Shown here: positions 9,583 to 21,120 of the stretch, in pieces | Layout: the number at the start of each line of letters is the position of its first letter | Position numbering within the stretch: the first letter of the stretch is position 1 | Assembly: GCA_947359465.1 (NCBI GenBank) | Contig: OX375873.1 | Location: forward strand, 95,219,478-95,283,477 | Reading direction: 5' to 3' | Origin: Metellina segmentata | Taxonomy: Eukaryota > Arthropoda > Arachnida > Araneae > Tetragnathidae | Length of the DNA stretch: 64,000 nucleotides | Notes under the pieces: model-generated | What the model was told of the DNA's origin: nothing | Seen by the model: the letters and a program-made list of their open reading frames with translations, nothing else | Database searches by the model: none | Made by a program: the position numbers and the translations under genes

Positions 9583-11732
9583 TTAAAACACTTAGAGGGA
9601 ACGACGAGGTATCTCATCCGTCGAGATCTGACCATTTTTGCAAATGATGAGATATCTCGTCATCAAGATATTTCAGATATTTTGAAAAAGACGACGTCAA
9701 GATCTGGTCAGTTTTATTATAATAACGAAATACCTCGTTGATCAAGATATGGTCAGATTTCTTCTATTGACAAAATACCTCTCAATCAAAATTTAGTCAG
9801 TTTTCTTCTAATGACAAAATACCTCGTCCATCAAGGTCTAGTCAGTTTTATTCTAATGACAAAATACGTTATCCATCAAGATTTAGTCAGTTTTCTTCTA
9901 ATGATGAAATGCCTCGTCCATCAAGATGTTTTCAGTTTTCTTCAGATGACAAAATACCTCGTCCATAAAGATTTGGTCAGTTTTATTCTAATGACGAAAT
10001 GCGTTAACCATCAAGATCTAGTCATCAAGATTTAGTCAGTTTTCTTCTAATGATGAAATGCCTCGTTCATCAAGGTCTGGTCAGTTTATTCTAATGACGA
10101 AATACGTTATCCATCAAGATTTAGTCAGTTTTCTTCAGATGATGAAATGCCTCGTCCATCAAGATGTTGTCAGTTTTCTTCAGATGACGAAATACCTCGT
10201 CCATAAAGATTTGGTCAGTTTTCTTCAGATGACGAAATACCTCGTCCATAAAGATTTGGTCAGTTTTCTTCTGATGACGAAATACGTTATCCATCAAGAT
10301 TTAGTCAGTTTTCTTCTAATGATGAAATGCCTCGTCCATCAAGGTCTGGTCAGTTTTATTCTAATGACGAAATACGTTATCCATCAAGATTTAGTCAGTT
10401 TTCTTCTAATGATAAAATACCTCGTCCATCAAGGTCTGGTCAGTTTTATTCTAATGACGAAATACGTTATCCATCAAGATTTAGTCAGTTTTCTTCTAAT
10501 GATGAAATGCCTCGTTCATCAAGATGTTGTCAGTTTTCTTCAGATGACGAAATACCTCGTCCATAAAGATTTGGTCAGTTCTCTTCTGATGACAAAATAC
10601 CTCGTCCATCAAGATCTGGTCAGTTTTATTCTAATGACGAAATACGTTATCCAACAAGATTTAGTCAGTTTTCTTCTAATGATGAAATGCCTCGTCCATC
10701 AAGATGTTGTCAGTTTTCTTCAGATGACGAATTACCTCGTCCATAAAGATTTGGTCAGTTTTCTTCTGATGACGAAATACGTTATCCATCAAGATTTAGT
10801 CAGTTTTCTTCTAATGATGAAATGCCTCGTCCATCAAGGTCTGGTCAGTTTTATTCTAATGACGAAATACGTTATCCATCAAGATCTAGTCATCAAGATT
10901 TAGTCAGTTTTCTTCTAACGATGAAATGCCTCGTCCATCAAGGTCTGGTCAGTTTTATTTTAATGACGAAATACGTTATCCATCAAGATTTAGTCAGTTT
11001 TCTTCTAATGATAAAATACCTCGTCCATCAAGGTCTGGTCAGTTTTATTCTAATGACGAAATACGTTATCCATCAAGATTTAGTCAGTTTTCTTCTAATG
11101 ATGAAATGCCTCGTTCATCAAGATGTTGTCAGTTTTCTTCAGATGACGAAATACCTCGTCCATAAAGATTTGGTTAGTTCTCTTCTGATGACAAAATACC
11201 TCGTCCATCAAGATCTGGTCAGTTTTCTTCTAACGATAAAACACCTCGTCCATCAAAATTTTTGTCAGTTTTGTTCTAATGACAAAATACCTCGTCCATC
11301 AAGGTCTGGTCAGTTTTATTCTAATGACGAAATACGTTATCCATCAAGATCTAGTCATCAAGATTTAGTCAGTTTTCTTCTAATGACGAAATACCTCGTC
11401 CATCAAGATGTTGTCAGTTTTCTTCTGATGACGAAATACCTCGTCCATAAGGATTTGGTCAGTTTTCTTCTGATGACAAAATACCTCGTCCACCAAAATT
11501 TAGTCAGTTTTTTTCTAATGACGAAATACCTCGGCCATCAAGATGTTGTCAGTTTTCTTCTGATGACGAAATACCTCGTCCATAAAGATTTGGTTAGTTC
11601 TCTTCTGATGACAAAATACCTCGTCCATCAATATCTGGTCGGTTTTATTCTAATGACGAAATGCCTCGTTCATCAAGATTTAGTCAGGTATGCTAATGAG
11701 ACGAGATACCTCTTCGAAACAATCACCATTAA
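9583..11732. mobile_element. TTAA-ended palindromic repeat element, copy 3, expanded into a satellite
   Basis: The left border is TTAA (9583-9586) with AACACTTAGAGGGAACGACG. The right border is CTTCGAAACAATCACCA followed by TTAA (11729-11732). Between them lies an array of about 45 units of 45 bp. The borders match those of the short dispersed copies, so the array appears to have grown inside one element instead of arising separately. Confidence 0.65.
9640..11700 (+). repeat. 45-bp minisatellite array with higher-order structure
   Basis: The monomer is close to GACGAAATACCTCGTCCATC + AAGATCTGGTCAGTTTTCTT + CTAAT. Variants differ mainly in CGTTATCC versus CTCGTCC, CATCAAG versus CATAAAG and CTTCTAAT versus ATTCTAAT or CTTCAGAT. 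A 14-bp insertion giving ATCTAGTCATCAAGA recurs near 10015, 10882 and 11347. The block 10327-10566 is repeated almost exactly at 10926-11165 (offset 599 = 13 x 45 + 14). As 45 is a multiple of 3, the array stays open for hundreds of codons as a 15-residue repeat (MTKYVIHQDLVSFLL type). I regard those frames as artefacts. Confidence 0.9.
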
Positions 11733-11759
11733 ACATTAAAACCCCGGAGTATGAGACAT

Positions 11760-12845
11760 TGTGCCGCAAAAAATATGAAAGTTGAAGATTAAACAAGAAA
11801 ACATATGTAACTACTCAATCTCTATTAGAATAGTTTGTATAATTATGAAAACAGTTCATAACTATTTGAATAATGGACATTTTTTTTAAAGTTTTGTTAC
11901 TACAGAAAATACATAAATAGTTAATACAGTGTCTTAAAAAGTATTTCTTTGATGTTCAATATCAACTTCAACTAGTGGTTCTCTTCTGACGTGCGCCTGC
12001 TGCCTTTTAGATTTATGTTGACCTCGACATTTAGTTGACGTCAGAGTTGAGTCTGACGCAAATCATAAATATGGTCTATTAATTGTTATTAGCGATTGAG
12101 CTACAGATAAAATGGCCTATTTGTTAAGGCTTGGGCATCAAACTACGAGTTTTCGTAATAACTACTCACTTTTCTCTGTATACAAAATTAGATAAATTAT
12201 ATATTATTCCGAGTTCGGATTTTTTGGTAAACATTGGTTTTCTGTTATTAGGCTACAATTATTTCATTTGGCGTATTATCTTCTCTCTCTGATTTGTTTT
12301 TTGGATTGTCTCTCTTCTGAGCACTTCTAATATAAACACATGTGTCAATTTCAACTAAGATACTTGTATGTGTGTAACTGCGCAGTTATTAAGTATTAAT
12401 AACCTTTAGAGATACTTATTTGCCGTGTTTTCAAAAGATTCTAGTCCTTGTTCAGAGCTGTATAAAGCGCTTGATTATAGGTTCGGTCATGAAACACATC
12501 GCATTGGCTGTTTGGAATTTCATGCTTTCTTGATGTGAAGATTTGAATGCCTTTATAGAGCGGCTCCCGCGAGAAAATAGTCCGCCGTAGATCAGTTGTG
12601 TGTGTGTGTTTTCTGAATAGGTGTGAAAGTGCTTTAGGAGAATGCTGATAAATGCAAAAGCATGAATGATGATCGCCGTTGATGTTTTCCCTTGACAATT
12701 ATTTCCAGCACCGAACGATAGAGGTGGATCACAATTCATTCTAAAGACGTCAATTGTAGAGTTTGCTCAAGACCCGCAGAGAAGTATTAGAACCGAATAT
12801 ATTTTGGAACTCAAACTAGTCGAATTTTTCTTGTGATGTTAATGA
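11760..12845. other. Intergenic, no supported gene
   Basis: AT-rich sequence. The block 12440-12740 is somewhat richer in GC, with overlapping minus-strand frames of 85 and 95 codons that show no motif and no convincing splice sites, and it includes a short (TG)n run near 12600. Confidence 0.4.
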
Positions 12846-12849
12846 GATG

Positions 12850-13185
12850 GGTAGTTGATTAACATCGCATTTGAGAAACATAATATGCTGTTGGTGAAGG
12901 TTCAGGATCAATTCCAAGGGGAAAGATACGAGGACATGAACACGTATTTTTGAGCCACGGTTAGGTGCGAAATGAAAACCTGAGCTGGAAACCTACTCTC
13001 CAAACAGCCATTTCACACCAACTTGAGGTCATTCAAGGCGACCTCCGATTTAACGGGACTCGATCCCTGTCTAAACGACTGTCTTTGAGATCCCTGTCTA
13101 AACGACTGATTGGGCCAAGTTCCCAACTCGCAACTCCCGGTTGTTAATTTGCTGCTCTTCCAACTGGTATAGGGCGGTCTCCAGA
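12850..13185 (-). mobile_element. tRNA-SINE, minus strand, near full length
   Basis: From the left: tail TGATTAACATCGCA, the GGATCAATTCCAAGGGGAAA block, CTACTCTCCAAACAGCCATT, then a head region with GGGACTCGATCCC and GCAACTCCCGGTTG. An internal direct duplication (GATCCCTGTCTAAACGACTG, at about 13060 and 13090) lengthens the copy. Confidence 0.65.
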
Positions 13186-13439
13186 TTAGGTTAATACCGA
13201 AAATAGTGTATTAACATAGGTATGTAAAAAGCATTCTATCAATGGTTTATTTCAAGAGCAAAATTTAATCTAAATACACGTCTGGTATTTGAACATTCTA
13301 GAAAATCATACAGACACATACATCCAGGGAGGTATTGAACCAACAGGAATCGAACGTGTGCCACCTGCAACTCGCTGGTTGCTTGAGCAATAAAGGATGA
13401 TATCTATGCCAATTCAAACGGCTAATATCCTAATGAGGA

Positions 13440-13745
13440 TGGGCCATGGTTGCCCAGTTGGTAGAGTTGCGGATTAGCAATCGGAGCGTTTCGGGTTCGA
13501 AACTAGGTCCAATCAAATGACCGTCGCGTAAACTGGGGCTGTTGTAAAATCTATAGTGGTCTCAAATGCTTCCATGTTGGTGTGGAGGTTTGGGGAGAGG
13601 GATGCCAGTTGAGGTGTTGTTCTCGTCCTCTGAAAGTTGTTAAAAATTACAAGATGTTACACTTAGATTTCGGGGTTGATCCTGGACCTTCCCGAATAAC
13701 CCATTGTGTTGCTCCAGTGAGACGTTAATTAAATTATCTACCTAC
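13440..13745 (+). mobile_element. tRNA-SINE, full-length, Ala-tRNA-like head
   Basis: The head reads TTGCCCAGTTGGTAGAGTTG (box A), a TTAGCAA anticodon-loop-like string (AGC, alanine) and TTTCGGGTTCGAAAC (box B). The body has GTTGGTGTGGAGGTTTGGGG, and the end is GTTGCTCCAGTGAGACGTTA, ATTAAATT and CTACCTACC. This copy best shows the Pol III promoter origin of the family. Confidence 0.75.
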
Positions 13746-13749
13746 CATT

Positions 13750-16700
13750 TGTAATGTCGGAACTGCTGCGTTCAATTTTTCCGCTGACCAAGCAACCCGT
13801 GAGTTATAGGCGGCTCAGACTCAATTCTTCTATGGGTGAATATATCTTTACTATGCCATTAACACTTTTTTTGTGTGTAATCCCATTTACTTGGCTATGT
13901 TTGGCACAGATTAACCCAAAATGACCCTTTCACCATTGAACTAGAAAAAAAACCTTCTTCTAGTGTCATAAACTTTTAAGCTCTCTATTTGGAGTAAGTA
14001 ATATCAAGACAACTGTGACATGAACAATATTTAAAAAAAACGATGGGGAAATCATAAAAAAGTGAATTTAAAACATTTTTACAAAAAATACTGGAGAGTC
14101 TTTAATTTTTCAAAGAATATTTAGACCTACCATGAAAGATCAGAAATCCAAATATGCTGATTAATAGTTATATTCGTAATCAATTTGTTTACATTCTTAC
14201 TTTCAAGAAAACTTGGGTTTCGAAGTGGCTCAATGGGTTTTCCCACTGCGATAGAAACATGTATATGACCATGGTTGTATTTCTCTGCATCAGCAAATAT
14301 TTCCTTGAGTGTGCAGGTCCATTACTTCACGTTGTCTGTCTTGGTCATGTATAGCCCTTTAGGTATAAGACCCAACACAAAAAACAACCAATCAATCAAA
14401 AATAAATTCATAAAAGCAAAACTACATTGCATGCAGAGAGTCAAGAAATATTTCAAATGCAATTGGTATTAGTAATCCAGTAGCATAAGATTTTATCTTG
14501 CGAGTTTTTTAAAGCTTCCAAGCATCAACTAGATTTACATACCTTCAGAGCAAATTATTTCGTAGGAACTTTCTCTTTTTAGGGAGTGCAGAAACTTACG
14601 CATGGCCGTGAGCCATACATTTTATTTGATCTTGCAACCAGTAAAAATATGAAAAAATTTGATGATTGATCATGATTGCTGATTGATCGATTGGGATGCA
14701 GTCGCCATGTGTTGAAATTGCAAACAAAAAAAAAAGACTTAAGAGGTTCTATGTAAAATTTGCAAAGTATGTTACTGATGTTTCACATTAGAACAGTCGT
14801 TCCTCGAGCATTCACCACAAAGGTAGGTGAGCAGTAAAGCTGATGTTGACAAGATTTAATTACCACTTCAACGAAATAAAGGATTGATCTCTATTGGCTT
14901 TCATGAAAAGTCTGATAACCTATTAGTTTTCGTTTTAATATGACATGTGGCTAAATATGATTAATACTTTTTAAGGTAGGGCACTTTTGAATATTTATTA
15001 AGCGAACGGTTAAATTTGGGGATATATTATCTCCTGAAATTTTGACACCTAAAGACGTAAAGGGGTCATTATTGACCGCTTTCTATTTTTTTTGGAGTGC
15101 TGTGTAATTTTCAGGCTTGGGACTTAAAATATGTAAGTTTTTATAAAAGTGAATGCATTCTGATAATATAAATCGTATACATCTTGGTGAATGAGCAAGT
15201 TGCTTTGGCACCGACATCACAATGTTTTCTATAATCATGAAAATGAATATATAATTATAAAAAAAATACGCAAAACACTAAAAAACAGAAAAGAACTAAG
15301 CAGCCGATATGCCAGTCAGAAAACAAAAGTCAAATTGAAAGTCAAAACTAACAATGCAAGTGCGCTGAATCTGCAAACATAGCATGGTAAGCAACATATT
15401 TTTAAGAACAAATAAAATTTTAAATTAAATATAAAAAAAATTTAATATAAAAATAAAAAAGATATTTCCGAAAATGAAGGTGTTGGTGATCAGGGCGTCA
15501 TCAGAGAGGAGCCTGACCCAGACAGCATAGAATGATGTTTTCTACGTATAAGCAGCAATACGCTAAAAATTGTTGATACCCTCCACCAAATACCATTAAA
15601 AAGTAAACACACCAAACAAAACAATACAGTTTCAAGCCATAAAAAAGAATAAGAACTTTTTCTTATTCTTTTTAATCCAGCATGTTTAAGAATATTACAT
15701 CTGCACATGTTACATCCACAGTAATTACATCGATACCATCATACTGTATTACATCAGGACGCCTCAACGGACACTAAAATATTTTAATCGAGCTTTATCA
15801 CTATCACAGAAAGAATAGCATCATTAAGTGAATTCATTTACAGTAAAATTATATATGGGATAATATAGTATGCACAAACACGGTGCCAAAAAAATCTAAC
15901 CTCTAATAGTTACACGTTGTAAAGAGTAAGTAACTTTTGTCATTCTATAGGATCAGTGAACAAGTGATGATGAACTTTTCTGATGCAAAATTATTCCTAA
16001 TCTAACCTATAATACTCGGAAACGTTCGTTTCGACTCGGGAATTCACCCAATTAGCCATTTGTTGCTCGCCTAAGCCTGTCGGCAGTATTTCTGGCCGAT
16101 CTTCGTTGAAATCTTTCATCAAGGGAATACCTAGCACGCAGCTCTCTTCTACGCAAATTATATTCAACAGATCGCAAAAAAATTCATTTTGAATTACGAA
16201 TATTCCTATAATGCGTAAGCGAGTAGCTCAACAACACAGCGAAATACTCGAAGCCAGGGTTGAGATTCGTAAACAAACTGATTGTTGCCAACGGCAAGAA
16301 AGAAATAAACACCCTTTTTCCACCACGCATAAGCGTTTTAAATATATAGATACACAACATGCAAAAATGTGTTAAATCTGTTAAATGTGTTAATGTGTTA
16401 TGTTAATGTTAATGTGTTATGTAAATGTTAAATGTGTTAAAATAATCTCTTGGAATAATAAAGTTCTGATGAGTCTATGAATTTCATCAGGTCAATAATT
16501 TTGACGCTGTAGCTGTTTTTCAATGTTCCTGAGCAACAGCAATGAGATTATCTGTTTTTTAGGCAAGCAAGACATTTAACTGAATCAACAAGTTGTAATC
16601 TGGTCAAATAGGACGGACTAACAATATTCTATCTTTGGCAGCAACATAAGCTACTTTTCTTGGGGAACTTTATGAAATACATTAGGTCATTCCGGAGTTG

Positions 16701-17455
16701 CTGAAACAGAAAAAAGTGCCTAAGTACACCAGTGTTATTCCAGGATTCGCACCACCTGGTTTGTTAATAAAATACGTTTTCGTTTTGTCATATCAGAGAA
16801 GCGCAAACCAAGCGGTGCAAATCTTGGAATAAATCAGACTTTTTAAATAATTTTATTTAGAAAAAGGTCCAAAAATTAGTGTTGTCTATACAGATATTTA
16901 CTGATATTTATAATAATTACTTTCCTTACAATTAAACATTTTCTCAAGATTCTACATTTCTCTTGCGCTTTGTTTCTTTTTCTCAATTTTAATCTCTCTT
17001 CTTTTAAAGTTCTGTTTTCTCATAGGGAAAATTTTCGATCTGTTTCTCTTCAAGGTTTGAAAAATCCTGAAAGTGTCTCATATATATGTATATATTCCAA
17101 TTCATATATATTTTCCTTTTTACCGTATTTTCTTGAATATAATACTCCCTTCGCATATTAAATCTTCTCTCTTTCTGTAACCAGAAAAAGGAGTTAACCA
17201 ATCCGCATGTAGTAAGATCCCTTATTACTTCGGCAAATAACCTGTCATATGATCACCTACGGGATAAAAGCTGTACGGAATAGACTCAAAGGGTATTACC
17301 GAAAAAGACATGCTTGCATTGGCAGCTTTAGAGTTCAGCTAATTGATAGTGCAAAATAACTTTTCATTATTGTGAACACGGATCTTGCGATATTACCAGG
17401 TGGTCTTACCTCGATTTTCCAGTCCCCCAATGTTTCTGCTAAAAGCAAAACCCAT
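13750..17455. other. Intergenic, no supported gene
   Basis: AT-rich sequence with only short chance frames. A segment with CCCTTTAGGTATAAGACCC and an A-rich tail (14350-14420) may be the 3' end of an unknown retroelement. The stretch 16370-16440 is a low-complexity GTTAATGTG/TTAAATGTG repeat. Confidence 0.4.
16370..16440 (+). repeat. Low-complexity TTAATGTG/TTAAATGTG repeat
   Basis: Irregular repeats of GTTAAATGTG, GTTAATGTG and TTATGTTAATG, typical of replication slippage. Confidence 0.7.
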
Positions 17456-17459
17456 TAAA

Positions 17460-17767
17460 GATCAGTTACGCAAATTTTATTTGCAGTGGATGGCTTCAAA
17501 TATTCTCATTTTCACACCACCATCACAGATTAGAAACCATCGGTAGAAACCCCGTGCGAATATATTGAGCATGCTCGAGAACTCTTAACTCCATAAATGT
17601 GGAAAAGAGCTTTAAATAGACTATAATATCGAATGCTATTGACGAAACAATATAATTTGACCTGGGACAATGAAAATGACATGCCCGAGGTAGATGATGC
17701 CATCGTTTTTAACGTAACCAATCGTGGTAAGAAACCATTTGGGGTAGAATTGGTGAGGCAGAAGTAA
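17460..17767 (+). pseudogene. Decayed coding remnant, family unknown
   Basis: One plus-strand frame reads as protein over about 100 codons but is broken by in-frame stops at about 17531, 17594 and 17624. The last uninterrupted part (from about 17633 to the TAA at 17765) includes WDNENDMPEVDDAIVFNVTN followed by RGKKPFGVELVRQK. Many codons there start with G, a sign of true coding history. Upstream, in the same frame, come FAVDGFKYSHFHTTITD and ETPCEYIEHARELLTP between the stops. I do not recognise the family. It could be an old transposon protein, an endogenous viral fragment or a dead host exon. No splice sites are needed to read through it, which favours an intronless source. Confidence 0.4.
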
Positions 17768-18007
17768 TTTCTGACAGTGGTAAAATCACGAACAAAATAG
17801 AAACTGTCGTCTCATTCAGATCAATAATCGCCGATTTTCCTTTAAGTTTTATGGATTATTTTTTTGGTCAACGAAAATGTTTTCGGAATTTTATTAGTGA
17901 ATGGCGAGTATCTCGGTTTTAATGAACGTTACATCGCTGAAATTCATGCACCTTTTTCCATTTAATCCTCTGATCTTAACCAGATCCTTGCACTGTACTG
18001 AAGGTAA

Positions 18008-18130
18008 GTAGGTAGGTAGGTATTTTATTAACATGGCACTGGAGCATCACAACGGGCAATTGGCGACGGTCTGGGATCGACCCTGAAGGGAAAAATCAAA
18101 GGACAACAAAGGACAACAACGGTCCGATGA
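18008..18130 (-). mobile_element. tRNA-SINE 3' fragment
   Basis: A tail of TAGG repeats (GGTAGGTAGGTA) runs into GGCACTGGAGCATCACAACG and GGCGACGGTCTGGGATCGAC, the reverse-strand 3' body of the SINE. The rest of the element is missing. Confidence 0.7.
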
Positions 18131-18182
18131 CATTGTACTGAGGGAGTAGTCTGTAATATGAAATGCTGATTTCATTTCCTGC

Positions 18183-18385
18183 TATTACCCATCAAATTGG
18201 TTTCGACGAGATATCTCGTCCATCAATATCTGTAATTTTTGCTAGGGAATAGATATTTTTTAATGGAGACGTGATGAAGATTTGGTCATTTTCTAGTGAT
18301 GAGATACATCGCACATCGAGAACTGGTCAATTTTGCTTATATTTTCGGTGAGACACCTCTTCGAGACAAACACCAGGAGTGTTAA
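18183..18385. mobile_element. TTAA-ended palindromic repeat element, copy 4
   Basis: The left end reads TTACCCATCAAATTGG then TTTCGACGAGATATCTCGTC, with the perfect 16-bp palindrome. The right end is CTTCGAGACAAACACCAGGA, GTG and TTAA (18382-18385). The left border is TTAC, one base off TTAA. Confidence 0.6.
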
Positions 18386-18599
18386 CCAGCATGGTACTGA
18401 AGAAGTAGCGTGTTCTATAAAAAGCTTAAATTCAATTTATAAATTATAATATAGATTAATGAATGCAAAAATATTCTGTTTAAAGAAACAAAACAACGCC
18501 TGCATTCAAAAACTGATCTGTAAATCTTCATACCAAAACTAAAACTATAATCCCATTGCTGTGCCGAAATTTAACCGTCGCTTGTAACGGCATCGCTCT

Positions 18600-18880
18600 A
18601 AGCCCTTCAAGAGAAGGGCTGAATACCTAATGCTTGAATGACATACCAAATGACTCCATCTGCGCATTGTTATGCGTTAGGAATCGCACCTCCCACGGCC
18701 GCGCATCGATCGCAATTCGTCACGTGTGCTCTGTCTGCCAATGGTGAGCGATGGCTGCGCGAAAACAAAAGACTCCCCACAGCATGGCGATGCCCTGAGT
18801 TAGGACTCAATTCCTGGTGCTGTTATGATAGTTGGGGTGAGATGCGGCAACGTTCTGTGACAGTCAAATTACTCGGGTGA
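18600..18880. other. GC-rich block, nature unknown
   Basis: GC-richer than its flanks. It has an 80-codon plus frame (18638-18880) and an E-box CACGTG inside TCACGTGTGCTC (18720-18731), and starts beside the small inverted repeat AGCCCTTCAAGAGAAGGGCT at 18600. The frame shows no motif. It could be a regulatory island or a repeat fragment. Confidence 0.25.
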
Positions 18881-19339
18881 TTGATCAGACGGCCAGAGTA
18901 CAATTTAGATGAAGCCTTGCACTTTAATTTGAATTGCACTAATTCCTTCCGCGAATGCTACTGGGCGTAGTTGGATTTAAATATTAAGATGGAGTAAAGT
19001 GGTGGTTATTTTTTTGCCTAAATAAAGTCGATAGGGGCTTGATAAGAGTTATTAGGTCGGACAGTAGGAAATCGACATCATGACAATTGATGCTCAATTT
19101 GTATTCATGAGAACTGTGGTCTTAGACTTGTTGAATTTGAATACGTCAGTAACTGGTTAAGTGAATGAATTAAAAATAGGGTAGTCTATTTCGAGGCAGT
19201 AAAATATGTTTTTGCAGTTACTAAATATTCAAATCGTTAGATATAACTATGGATGAAGAGCTATAAAAATGTATACACTTTGGGTATTTTGTTTTAACAT
19301 ATATTTTTTTTTTAAAATTTCCAATGGCAAGGCTGGACA

Positions 19340-19574
19340 CAGATTGCAAAGACAAATACAATACATAATACAATACAGTACAGAATTGACCGAAGTCATT
19401 GTAGCCTTAAACAAGGCCAGAAGTGATGGTCACTTGTGAAGGGGCACCCAGTGGGTGGACCATCATTGACCCTAACAAAGGACAGCACAATTTTCATCCA
19501 TGCCCTGACCCGGATTCGAACCAGGAACCTTCCGATCCTGAGGCTAACACCTTGACCACTAGACCGGTTGGTCG
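19340..19574 (-). mobile_element. tRNA-derived SINE, second family
   Basis: On the reverse strand the head is GGTCTAGTGGTCAAGGTGTT (box A), then a clean box B in TTCCTGGTTCGAATCCGGGT. The body differs from the common SINE (GGTCAATGATGGTCCACCCA, GTGACCATCACTTCTGGCC) and the 3' tail is made of GTATT repeats. The head is shared in part with the plus-strand copy at 33275, so the families exchange or share heads. Confidence 0.7.
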
Positions 19575-20466
19575 GCTGATTTAACAGAATAAAACTATGC
19601 AATTTTTGTAAGGTAAAAGCATAGGAAGGTTTTAAATTACAGGGTAACATCGTTTCACGAAAAATCACGTTTGCGGTAAAGAAAAAGGTCAGTATAGTTC
19701 ATCTCGGGTATAAAATGCATGAAATAGTTTTTTTTGTTCAAATGCCATAACACTTTAAGTACGTTATCTACACATACTTATTTTGTGTTTATTTTTATTA
19801 GCAAGATCAATTGAAGTTTTAAGACAACTAAAATGTGGTAATTCCGAATTACTCTACATAAAGTAATTTCTCTTTCCCTAGATTACCCATTTTATTTCAA
19901 AGCTTGTTATCGCAAAGCGGCATGAACTGTCATTCCATTTTAAAGTTTCACGACTGCGCTTAGACTGTTCTGGCGAGACATAGAAGTAGGCACACAAGAT
20001 ACAGTACATTTATTTGAGAAACCTAGAGCTTTCCAACTAGTTCATGCTCCACAACCCAAGTAACTCCTCCATATATTTTAAATCACATCGTTGTCTCTAA
20101 GGGCAGTTCCTGGAACAACAGGAATTGGTTGCAGCGCTACTTGAAAAACATGGTCTTTTAGACTTGGTCTAGGTTATACCGCCAAAACCGGTTACGATTT
20201 TTGGAATAGTTCTGTACCTTGATAAAAGTGTAAAACAATTTACCATAAACCATATTAGAGCTCGTAGTATCCATTAAGATTACCGTATGATAATGAATAG
20301 CACCTTAAATACCACCTTAAAAAATAAGGTGGTAAAAATACCACCTTATTTAACTAAAAATGCTATAGACGGCAACAAAAAAATAAAGCTCCATAAAAAT
20401 CGAAAACAACATTCTGCTAAATTTAAAGAGAAAATTTAATCTCAAATTCAGATGTACAGATGCTCA

Positions 20467-21120
20467 TCTATATATATATAATTCTCTTACGTGGCACGCA
20501 AAAAAGACGTTATTTGTTTTCGCGTTTTGGCAACATTGTATGATTCTTTGTTTATACCAAAGCCTAGCGCTTCAATTGAATTTATAGCGTTATCGGATGA
20601 AATTTTATTGAAAAAAAAATGAATTTTAGTCGAGCTGTTGCAGTAAATAATAGAAATCAAAGAAAACGGAGGATCTTTTCATGGTCATTTAAAAAAAAGG
20701 TCCGTTTCGGGGCAAACTATTATAGTTCAACAAGACGCTTGCATTACAACTTTCGACAACAAACTCAATGAAAAAGCGTGGGTGGCTCGAGTGCTGGGTA
20801 AATGTACACACAACCAACATGCTGGGTTTTCAATTTCCAAATCAACGCTCACATTTCGAGTCAAAATTTGCTCAAAGTTTCCATTTGAATTCTGATTCCA
20901 GAGGTACTGTAAATATCTTTTCTGAAAAACAGCATAAAATTTTGATTTGAAAAATATTTTTTTGGAATATCATATTTTGTAAACAATTCCTTCTGCTAGG
21001 ACACATGTCTTCATTGATGCGAGCGAAGCGAGCATAGGTTCGCGCAGCGAACCAATGAGGATTGCGAAGCAATCCTCTGGGGGTTGGCGAGCGTTAGCGA
21101 GCAGGGGGCGGGCCCCCTAG
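20467..21120 (+). mobile_element. Non-autonomous Helitron-like element C
   Basis: It starts TCTATATATATATAATTCTC after a host A. It ends with AGGGGGC-GG-GCCCCCT overlapping CTAG (21117-21120) before a host T. Just inside is a run of short palindromic blocks (GAGCGAAGCGAGC, GGTTCGCGCAGCGAACC, GGATTGCGAAGCAATCC), each a mini-hairpin. The hairpin-rich 3' end is characteristic of arthropod Helitrons. The element is 654 bp long and encodes no replicase. Confidence 0.75.

Noticed and set aside
9640..11700. CRISPR array
   Set aside because: The repeats are contiguous 45-bp monomers without unique spacers, the genome is eukaryotic and no cas-like gene exists.
9811..11739. Repeat protein encoded by the long open frames with a 15-residue period
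   Set aside because: The period of the DNA repeat is 45 bp, so openness follows from the repeat. Frames break at 14-bp insertions and at 1-bp changes, and nothing around them looks like gene structure.
13440..13515. Functional tRNA-Ala gene
   Set aside because: The arms do not pair fully and the sequence continues into the SINE body.
19495..19575. Functional tRNA gene on the minus strand
   Set aside because: Box A and box B are good, but the acceptor stem does not close and a SINE body and tail follow directly.
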